Shown here in pieces: positions 54,644 through 61,747 of a stretch of 64,000 nucleotides of DNA (positions within the stretch are counted from its first letter, which is position 1; each line of letters opens with the position of its first letter). The notes under the pieces were generated by a model. The model saw nothing but the letters and a program-made list of their open reading frames with translations, made no database searches and was not told where the DNA came from. Location of the stretch: contig NZ_MDJD01000054.1 of assembly GCF_001747085.1 (NCBI RefSeq), positions 806,001-870,000 on the forward strand, in the 5' to 3' direction. Origin of the DNA: Flavivirga aquatica. Its GTDB lineage: Bacteria > Bacteroidota > Bacteroidia > Flavobacteriales > Flavobacteriaceae. Position numbers and translations under genes: made by a program.

Positions 54644-56147
54644 TTTAATTCTATTTTAGTTAACCAAAGTAAACTTAAAACATCTTTTTCTGAAGAAATC
54701 ACTCTATTATAGTCATATCTTGTTGGGGAATTATTATAATATTTCATTAAATCAATTTCTCCTGAAAAAGGATAATTTTCACCCGAAGTTTCTTCCATGA
54801 AATCTCTATTTATATATTCCTCTTTAAAAGATTCTTTACCAAGAGGCTTAGTATCTTGGGGTAAATAATAAGAACTACCTTTGTGTTGCCAAGAATAAAT
54901 TGTTCCTCCAAAGGATTGTAATATTTCGTGACCTATTTCGTGTGCTGAGGTGAATTTAAATTCTTTTTGCTCATCACTTTCATTATAGTATTGCCAACCC
55001 TCTAGTTTATATAACCAGTGTGTTTCATCTAAATCTTCCCAATTAGAATATTGAATATATCCAACATTGTAAGAAATACGCTGTACAACACCATCTGGTA
55101 GTAATCTAGCCAATTCATCCATTTTATTGCCATCACCTAAGGTACTTGTTCCAGGGTTTCCACTTCGAGACCAAGGATTGTTTGTATTATAAATCAATGG
55201 AATATCGTTTAAGCTAATTTCTGAATTAACTTCGTTTATTGCATTTACAAAGACTTCGTATAGTTCTCCATCTATATCTACGCCTTCGCCTATATTTCCT
55301 TTATGTCTACTCCAATACTTATTTATACCATCTAAGGTTAATTGTTTTAAATCTTCAAATGTTTTAGTCCTTGTTGATTTTATAGGTGTTTTTTTATAAA
55401 AAGAGAAAGCTTCCTTTGGTATTTTATCCCAAGGGCAAATTTTTACAATTGGGGCATTACGAGATTTACCTAATTCATAACATTCTTTTTCAGTTCCTTG
55501 TTCTCCTCCATCTTTTAAGTTTACACGAAGAGTAATATCAATACGTTTGGCATTTTTGTCAATTATTGTGTCAACCCAATTTACTTCTTTATATTCAAAA
55601 GAAAACTCATCAGTTTTTCGCTCATTTATTTTTCCGCCTAATGTTCCTGTAACTTTTGCTCTTAATTTTCCTGTTGTAAAAACAGTACTGTCGTAAATAC
55701 CGTTATCATCAAATCCGTTCCAACCAAAATAATGTTTCCCAATGGCGTGTTCTTCTTTGCAGTCTAAACTTCTTATTATTTTTCCATTATGAAATATTTC
55801 AAGCTTTATTCCTTCAATTGGGCTTTTAAGAACTTCTACTTCAAATTTTATGATTTGGTTTTCCTCTTTACCTTTAAACAAAGGAATACCTAAAGGAACA
55901 AAAGTTTTACCACCAACGAGTTTAATATTTATTTTAAATTCTAATGATTTAAAAAGTTTTGGTTCTTTTGATTCGTATTCTCCAAAGACAATATCTTTTT
56001 TTGCCGAATATTTGACTGATTTAGCTGAATTGAAAGTAATATCACCATTATGAGCATTTAATGTAATACGTTCAGCTGTTTCTGTAATTCTTTTTGCTAT
56101 TTTCAGTATTCTTCCTCCCATAATGTTGAGTTTTAATGTTGCCTAAC
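54275..56147. other. Cassette-like unit: toxin/lipoprotein pair bounded by 10-bp inverted repeats
   Basis: GTTAGGCAAC at 54275-54284 and its exact complement GTTGCCTAAC at 56138-56147 enclose 1.87 kb holding just the two coupled genes, read inward on the minus strand. In that orientation GTTAGGC lies 19 bp before the toxin start and GCCTAAC lies past the partner's altered end. GTTAGGC equals the integron core GTTRRRY and GCCTAAC its complement RYYYAAC, but no integrase is in the window and the folded element on the far side has only a near-match (GTTGCAC). I present it as cassette-like, not as an integron. Confidence 0.6.
54640..56121 (-). CDS. Putative metallopeptidase toxin / secreted effector
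   Basis: A 493-residue protein without signal peptide. The first ~50 residues (GGRILKIAKRITETAERIT, LNAHNGDITFNSAK, SVKYSAKKDIVFGEYES) have the hydrophilic, repeat-like N-terminus I associate with Bacteroidota T6SS-type effectors. Residues ~50-215 are beta-rich. The C-terminal half has HEIGHEILQSFGG (zinc HExxH, His394, Glu395, His398) with YSWQHKGSS behind it (possible third ligand His413). These match metallopeptidase domains of polymorphic toxins in general form. Adjacent upstream sequence (56121-56147) carries the 10-bp repeat; a lipoprotein overlaps its 3' end. Target and export route are unknown. Confidence 0.72.
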   Translation of the reverse strand: MGGRILKIAKRITETAERITLNAHNGDITFNSAKSVKYSAKKDIVFGEYESKEPKLFKSLEFKINIKLVGGKTFVPLGIPLFKGKEENQIIKFEVEVLKSPIEGIKLEIFHNGKIIRSLDCKEEHAIGKHYFGWNGFDDNGIYDSTVFTTGKLRAKVTGTLGGKINERKTDEFSFEYKEVNWVDTIIDKNAKRIDITLRVNLKDGGEQGTEKECYELGKSRNAPIVKICPWDKIPKEAFSFYKKTPIKSTRTKTFEDLKQLTLDGINKYWSRHKGNIGEGVDIDGELYEVFVNAINEVNSEISLNDIPLIYNTNNPWSRSGNPGTSTLGDGNKMDELARLLPDGVVQRISYNVGYIQYSNWEDLDETHWLYKLEGWQYYNESDEQKEFKFTSAHEIGHEILQSFGGTIYSWQHKGSSYYLPQDTKPLGKESFKEEYINRDFMEETSGENYPFSGEIDLMKYYNNSPTRYDYNRVISSEKDVLSLLWLTKIELK

Positions 56148-56271
56148 GTGTTTGTGTATGATTAATGGCGTGTTTAAGCACCTAATTTAGTAAACCAAAA
56201 ACCGAATAGAAAATCCACGAGGATTTTCGTAAATAGGCGAGAATCAGCCATTAATTATACACGGTGTGCCT
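56139..56271. repeat. Folded intergenic element beside the toxin gene
   Basis: GTGTATgATTAATGGC (56154-56169) pairs with GCCATTAATTATACAC (56247-56262), 15 of 16 positions, closing a ~77-nt interior. The interior has a perfect 8-bp hairpin GAAAATCC-ACGA-GGATTTTC (56209-56228). GCCTAAC lies just outside at the left. The IS1182 copy B begins directly on its right. I recall similar sequences as frequent intergenic repeats in Bacteroidota, not verified. It lies between the toxin and the IS, outside any reading frame. Confidence 0.65.
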
Positions 56272-57896
56272 GTTGCACAACGCCTTTCGAAATATAGCGA
56301 AATTTCGTATATTAATACATGCAAGAAAGTAAAATATATCAAGAAAAATTATTCAACAGTTTTCAGTTGAGCAATCGTGTTCCAAAAGACAATTTTTACA
56401 GGAGACTATCAGAGGTTTTAGATTTAGAATTTTTGCATAAAAAAACGAAAGTTTATTATGGCTCCTGTGGACAAAAAAGTATAAATCCCGTGGTGTTTTT
56501 TAAATTCTGTCTGGTAGGTTATTTAGAAAATATTATAAGTGATCGTAAACTGATATCACATTGTAGTATGCGTATGGATCTTCTCTATTTTTTAGGTTAT
56601 GATATCGATGAAGAATTACCATGGCACTCTACAATAAGCAGGACGCGTCAACTCTATCCAGAATCTGTTTTTGAGAGTCTCTTTAGTCATGTCTTTAAAA
56701 TGTGTGTTACCAATCGTATGGTTAGTGGTCATACTCAGGCTATAGACTCCGCACCAGTAAAGATCAATACCTCTATGGATAGCTTAGAGCTAAAAGTACC
56801 AGAGGAAGATTTATCAGCCCACTTATTAAAACTACGTCATATTAGCGATAGAGATAAACCAGAAGTCATTCGCCGTGCCAAGACCAATAAAGCAGCTAAA
56901 TCTCAACAAATTCTATCTGCTAATACTCATGAATTACAAGCTATAAAAAGTAGAAACAAAAAATGGTCAACAGATCAAAACCACCGTCCTAGAGCAGGTA
57001 ATAAAGGAAGTCGTTATACTAGTAATAAGACACATTATAGTCCTACCGATCCCGATGCTCGCATTAGTGTAAAACCAGGCAAGGCAAGAAAGTTAAATTA
57101 CCAAAGCCAGCTCACGGTAGATATAGCACACCATGTTATAAGTGATATCAAGGCCTATCATGCAGATGCAAAAGATAATCAACAATTATCAGACATCATA
57201 CTTAGAGTTCAAAGGCGTTTATGAGAATCTGAACTAAAAATAGACATTTGTATAGCAGATACAGGTTATAGTAGCGGTGAGAACTATGCTTTTTTAGAGC
57301 AGCAAAATATTGAAAGTTATATTCCGCCACATGGCACCTACAAGGGCGGGCCAGATGGTTTTATTTATCAGGAACAAGAGGATTGTTATATCTGTCCGCA
57401 GGGAAAAGTTATTCCTTTTACCAAGGTATTTTATGAGAAGAAGAACAATACAAAAAAGAAGGAATACCGGGCTTAAAAAAAGGTTTGTATAGCTTGTCCA
57501 ATACGTAGTAAGTGTTTAGAGGAATCTGCATAAGAGAAGAAGTTTAATATCACCTATTATCGTCCCGAGTACGAGCGTAATATAGCTAGAGTAAACAGTA
57601 AAAAAGGACGTTACATGAAAGCTAAGCGACAAAGTACTGTAGAGCCTGTTTTGGTACATTCACTCAATTTTTAGGGATGAGAAAAGTGAATACCTTGGGT
57701 TTAAAACAAGCCAATAAGTGCATGCAGCTTTCTGCTGTAGCTTATAATTTAAAGAAATACTTGAAATTTATAAAAAACAGTCCTAAAAGTGTTGCTGGAG
57801 TTCTCAATGCCATTCAAAGTAGTCTAAATCTCCATATGAGGCCTCATATACTTGATTTTAATAACTCTTAATTATAGGTGAATTTATAAATTCACA
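56272..57896 (+). mobile_element. IS1182-type insertion sequence, decayed (copy B)
   Basis: Left end GTTGCACAAC at 56272, complement of the GTGTGCAAC right end of copy A. It contains one transposase gene with several lesions (see pseudogene) and stops matching copy A at 57896, where an IS91-type sequence begins, so its right end is gone. Same orientation as copy A; the two copies flank the toxin/lipoprotein pair directly, with copy A's right end and copy B's left end facing it. Confidence 0.85.
56319..57871 (+). pseudogene. IS1182-family transposase, multiply interrupted
   Basis: ATG 56319 opens a 301-codon stretch with FYRRLSEVLDLEFL, GYDIDEELPWHSTISRTRQLYPE, AIDSAPVKINTSMDSLEL, SVKPGKARKLNYQSQLTVDI, a DDE-type (IS4-like) transposase. 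It stops at TGA 57222-57224, then continues in the same frame (IADTGYSSGENYAFLEQ, ESYIPPHGTY, CPQGKVIPF, CIACPIRSKCLEES) past TAA 57474-57476 and TAA 57531-57533. A lost T near 57650 (CCTGTTTTGG versus GTTTTTGG in copy A) shifts it to the frame ending at 57871 (LSAVAYNLKKYLKF). At least three stops and one frameshift: inactive. Confidence 0.85.
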
Positions 57897-58579
57897 CTCA
57901 CCTGCATTGCATCGTGCCCAAAGGAGGTGTTACTAAATCAGGGTATTGGAAAAAGGCAAAAGGCAAAGACCATTTTCTTTTTAGTGTGAAGGCTTTAAGT
58001 AAAAAGTTCAGAGGCCTTTTTGTCTCTAAACTAAGAAAGCAACTCCCTGGAATTCCGCAGGCATTGTATGATAAATTATTTTCTAAGAAATGGGTGGTTT
58101 ATGCCAAAGCCCCTTTTGGTAAACCTGAACATGTTATTGAATATTTAGGACGCTACACACATAAAATAGCGATTAGTAATCATAGAATATTAAACATAGA
58201 TACCACTAATAGAACCGTAACATTTAGTTTAAAAAATTACCGTAATCAAGGTGAGAAAACAACACAAACCTTATCTACACAGAACTTTATTAAACGTTTT
58301 CAAAATCATATTCTACCTAAAGGATTTACAAGAATTCGGCATTACGGATTTTTAAGTAGCAGCTGGAAAAAGGAAAAATTACCAAGACTACAACTCCAAT
58401 TATTAGATAAAGATCTAGAAACGACAGCTGTATTAACTCATCAAGAGACCTCGTTACATCGACGTTGTAGACATTGTAAAAAAGGGATTTTAATCACCTT
58501 ACTAACTTTTGATAGTCGTGGACCGCCATTTGATTACAAAAAAATAGCAACACGTAAAATACAGAAATATAAAAATTAA
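57897..58579 (+). pseudogene. 5'-truncated IS91-family (Y2) transposase
   Basis: Open frame from 57899 reads HLHCIVPKGGVTKSGYWKKA.. on to KYKN and stop at 58579. The first residues, HLH, are the HUH metal motif, so truncation is exactly at the start of the catalytic core. Further on are YAKAPFGKPEHVIEYLGRYTHKIAISNHRI and a C-terminal RRCRHCKKG zinc site, typical of Y2 transposases. The true N-terminal ~150 residues are missing because the IS1182 copy is joined there. GTG 57914 could start translation but the product would lack HUH. Inactive. Confidence 0.85.
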
Positions 58580-58851
58580 GGCTATGACCATGTGCTCATA
58601 CAGGATAACTATGGACTAAATTCAAATAATTAGACTAAAATACTGACTTAAAGAATATTGTGAATGAAAATAGTTTATAAAATACACGTTTTAATGTCTT
58701 AACTAAGTTGCTCTTAGTACTCCTTATGTGATTTCTGCTTTAATAAATACTTTCAAGAAAACGTTTTCCTCCTTATTTAAGTAACGGATCAGTCAACAAG
58801 ACATATAGCATTGGCCTATCGGCACGCCATATGCTTAGTTATTACAAAACG
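58580..58851. other. 272-bp region with a small dyad element
   Basis: No gene. The right end has an imperfect 15-bp dyad: AACAAGACATATAGC (58795-58809) against GCCATATGCTTAGTT (58826-58840), 11 of 15 pairing, with AAAACGTTA abutting the immunity-like gene's stop. Its form (CATATaGC / GCcATATG around a 16-nt centre) resembles the folded element at 56139-56271, though the sequence differs. Confidence 0.5.
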
Positions 58852-59088
58852 TTATTTTTTTAATACTCTGTGAATAAGGAAACCTATTCCTCCTCCTATT
58901 AAAGCTCCTATAAGTCCCATTAATGTTATATTCATTATATCTGATGAAGTTGTGTTTTTCCAAAAATTAACAGGGCAATCTTGACAAGCTCCACGAATTT
59001 CGGATAATTCCCAAAGAATACTGAACACAGGTAGAAATAATCCTATTAACATGCCTATAATACCTAACGTTATTATTGATATTTTCAT
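58852..59088 (-). CDS. Small two-helix membrane protein, candidate immunity protein
   Basis: A 78-residue protein with two membrane helices (~4-25, ~54-73) and a ~25-residue loop between with CQDCPVNFW (a CxxC). The final residues (HRVLKK) are positively charged. If both ends are cytoplasmic the loop faces the periplasm, where it could neutralise a periplasmic toxin. It starts 2 bp after the stop of the adjacent effector-like gene and is followed by non-coding DNA. No family recognised. The immunity role is inferred from coupling and topology only. Confidence 0.6.
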   Translation of the reverse strand: MKISIITLGIIGMLIGLFLPVFSILWELSEIRGACQDCPVNFWKNTTSSDIMNITLMGLIGALIGGGIGFLIHRVLKK

Positions 59089-59090
59089 AA

Positions 59091-60316
59091 TTATTCTTTT
59101 ACAACAATTGTAGGGTAATAATTTAAAGATTCATCTCGATAGTCTAAAAGAATTAGCATTTTTTTATTCTTACGCCATAATTTTATTATTTTATCTGCCG
59201 TATTTTTCCAAGCCTTGTTTGTCGTTTCATCGTCATAATCATCATCGTCTGATGCTTTGATAGCAAATTCAGGTGTGGCATATATATCTTGTTTTTGAAT
59301 ATAACCAAAACAACCATAAGAGCCTCCTATAGATGAAACCCCATTAGCCTCATATGTCCCGCCTACATGTATCATAACATCTGTGGCTAAATTTTCAACA
59401 CTTCTAGCTGAAGTAATAGATGTACCATCTAGTTTTTTTTGAGTTTTTAATGGTTTGGCGGGGATTTTTCGTTTTCCAAAACGTGTAAAAATAAAAGCGT
59501 CTAATCCACTTGGTAAATATGTTGTTGATATTGGATTTGGATAACTAGGCATCCACTCTGCACCATATAAGTTTTGTTCATAATTCTCAGGAACAAATGC
59601 TCTATTGAGTAATTTGTGTTCATCTTTTTCATTTTTACCTAAACTATACCAAGCATCTCTTGTTAAGTCAAATGAAAATTGTAATTCTTCCTCTTCTTCT
59701 CCTTTAGCTAGGACTACATTTGCTTTGTAAGTAGGTACGACTACAGCAGGAGTATATATAGCAAGTTTAGATGTTCCTAAGCCTTTTAATTCTCGAATTG
59801 TATAACCAGTAATTTCATTAGTAATGATAACTTTAGGAATTATAAGAGTGATTTCAATACAGGCTTCTTTATCAGGATTCCACACATATGCATAAATTTT
59901 AGTATTAGTATATTTTTTATAGGTGTATTTATAACATACATTTTTGTCCTCATCTAAATATGGGTTTTCTCCTTTTTTGTATTCGAGGTCTATATTTCTC
60001 CATTATCTATTTGTTCAGCAAACCAAATATGTTTTATTGGTGTAAAAGTTGATTCTTTAAATTTGGTGGCTTTGAAAACATATGTTTTATCAACTTCCAT
60101 TTCATCTACAAGTTCATTATTCTCATCGAAAGGCCCTTCTATGTTTTCTACTAATGGTTTTGCAAACTTTAATTCAGCAGGTTTTTGAGCAGCAGGAGCT
60201 ATTTTCCAATTTGCGTTAGGGTCAGATGGGCGAACAGTAATTCTCAATACGCTAAATTCTTCTTTAATACGTGGAGGGTCTTTCTTTTCTGTTATTTTTA
60301 TTGTGTTATCAGCCAT
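59091..60316 (-). pseudogene. Putative peptidoglycan-active effector, split by a frameshift
   Basis: ATG 60316 (MADNTIKITEKKDPP) gives 108 codons to TAG 59990-59992. From 60002 down, another frame is open to 59091 and joins it: NGEI then DLEYKKGENPYLDEDKNVCY, WNPDKEACIEITLII and so on. Adding one base near 59993-60002 restores one ~409-codon gene. The N-terminal part has extended beta-type sequence (KHIWFAEQIDNGE) that I associate with Bacteroidota T6SS-type effectors. The C-terminal ~100 residues hold IHVGG..(x)..GGSYGCFG, His173 and Ser189-x-Gly-Cys192 counted in the second frame, like the YkuD H-x(14-17)-[ST]-x-G-C motif. It precedes the small membrane protein by 2 bp. Confidence 0.72.
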
Positions 60317-60632
60317 TTTTGAGTGTGCTGAGTAATGTTTTGTAACAAAAATATATAGTGATTAACTAATATAGTAAATCTTTTAGATTTTTAAACTTTT
60401 TATAAAAAAGAGGATTATAATTCTATTAAACTAAATTATTTCATAAAAAAAGACATCAACTGCATACCATTTTACTGATTGTACAACTGATGTCTTTTAT
60501 GTGAACTGATTAATAGCATTTTAAAGCTACAACTATTTAGTCTTAGAATAAATAAATTTTCGATTAACTGTTATTAAAAAAGATTAAGCACCAAAAATTT
60601 AATTATTAAACTTAATTCATTTAATTTCTCAC
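60317..60632. other. 316-bp intergenic region
   Basis: No gene. It holds the upstream region of the effector-like gene and a hairpin at 60446-60500 (AAAAGACATCA .. TGATGTCTTTT) with A/T runs, probably a terminator for the GSCFA gene on the minus strand. Confidence 0.5.
60446..60500 (-). terminator. Possible terminator after the GSCFA gene
   Basis: AAAAAAGACATCA / TGATGTCTTTTAT inverted repeat with a ~29-nt loop and T-rich ends, 130 bp past the stop. The large loop and distance make it uncertain. Confidence 0.5.
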
Positions 60633-61598
60633 TTAAAATACAATATTTGGGAATTGTAATTCAATATTTTTTATTTTATCCTGTAAATTTTGAAGAAATT
60701 TTTGATGTGCCTGAGATTTTGGATTAAATGGTTTATGCTTAAGCCCTTTTTGAATAGTATTAATATCCTCCATTGTTTTTGAAACGCTTTCTAAAATCCA
60801 AACATTTTTAAAAGCTTCCCAAATATAATTTATAGCAGTTTGATTTGGATGGATCATGTCTTCTTTATAAAAACGATAATCTCTAAGCTCATCCATCATA
60901 ATCTCATAGGAAGGAAAATAAAATAATTCTCCATCGACAATTGATGTTTCTTGATTTAAATACCTGTGTATAGCCGTTATTAAATGTGCTTTGCTTTTCG
61001 TATTTTCTATAAAACCATCTTTTAAATGGCGTACAGGGGATACTGTAAATATAATAGAAACCTTATCGTTTACTTTTCTAACTAAATCTGTTATATTATT
61101 TAATGATTCACAAATAGCATCAACAGATAACAGTGTTTTATTAAATTGTTTTTGCGGTACTTTATGGCAATTAGCTACTACTTTACCTGTCTCAACAAAA
61201 CGATATACCCAAGCTGTACCTATAGTGATAATAATATGCGTTGATTCTTTTATTTGCTTATGTGTTAATCTTACATTTTTATTTAAATCGATTAACAAGT
61301 CTTCTTTATATGAATGACTTAACTTTGAATGGGCATTAAAACAATGCCACTGTTCATTATGATAAAAGACATCACTTTCTGAATATTCTTTATCTTTTAC
61401 AGCATCACTTATTAATGCTTCTATAGCTTTAGGATGGAATAATATCCCGAATGGATTTTGAACATTCTTAAACTTATAGTATGTTAATTTTTTACCAATA
61501 TTTTCTGAGAAACAAGATCCCAACAATAACACATTAGATTTGTAATCTATTAATTTTTTAGGTGTTTTTTCTAATGGTATTTTGGTTTGAAGGTTCAT
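60633..61598 (-). CDS. GSCFA-domain protein
   Basis: A 321-residue protein: VLLLGSCFSENIGKKLTYYKFKNVQNPFGILFHPKAI contains the GSCFx motif naming the family, and later ITIGTAWVYRF, IIFTVSPVRHLKDG, YFPSYEIMMDELRDYRFYKEDMIHPN. The fold resembles SGNH-type hydrolases or acyl esterases (catalytic Ser in GSCFS, His in IHPN). Its biological role is unknown. Between alaS (149 bp upstream) and the accessory island, same strand as alaS. Confidence 0.85.
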   Translation of the reverse strand: MNLQTKIPLEKTPKKLIDYKSNVLLLGSCFSENIGKKLTYYKFKNVQNPFGILFHPKAIEALISDAVKDKEYSESDVFYHNEQWHCFNAHSKLSHSYKEDLLIDLNKNVRLTHKQIKESTHIIITIGTAWVYRFVETGKVVANCHKVPQKQFNKTLLSVDAICESLNNITDLVRKVNDKVSIIFTVSPVRHLKDGFIENTKSKAHLITAIHRYLNQETSIVDGELFYFPSYEIMMDELRDYRFYKEDMIHPNQTAINYIWEAFKNVWILESVSKTMEDINTIQKGLKHKPFNPKSQAHQKFLQNLQDKIKNIELQFPNIVF

Positions 61599-61664
61599 TG
61601 TTATTTATTTCGTAATTAGACCTCATAAAGGAACAAAATTCTTCTTATTCCAAATTTTTATAAG

Positions 61665-61692
61665 TGGGCTATTAAAATTAATTAACAGCCCA
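61665..61692 (-). terminator. Likely terminator after alaS
   Basis: TGGGCTaTTAA / TTAAcAGCCCA stem with a 6-nt AT loop, 55 bp beyond the alaS stop. Confidence 0.5.
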
Positions 61693-61747
61693 TATTTTAA
61701 AACCATCGGGGTTAAATAAGTTAACAACTATGCTTATTTACGCACTA

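Noticed and set aside
54275-56290. Calling the cassette-like unit a true integron gene cassette
   Set aside because: No integrase in view, only one unit, and the second core of the folded element deviates from GTTRRRY.
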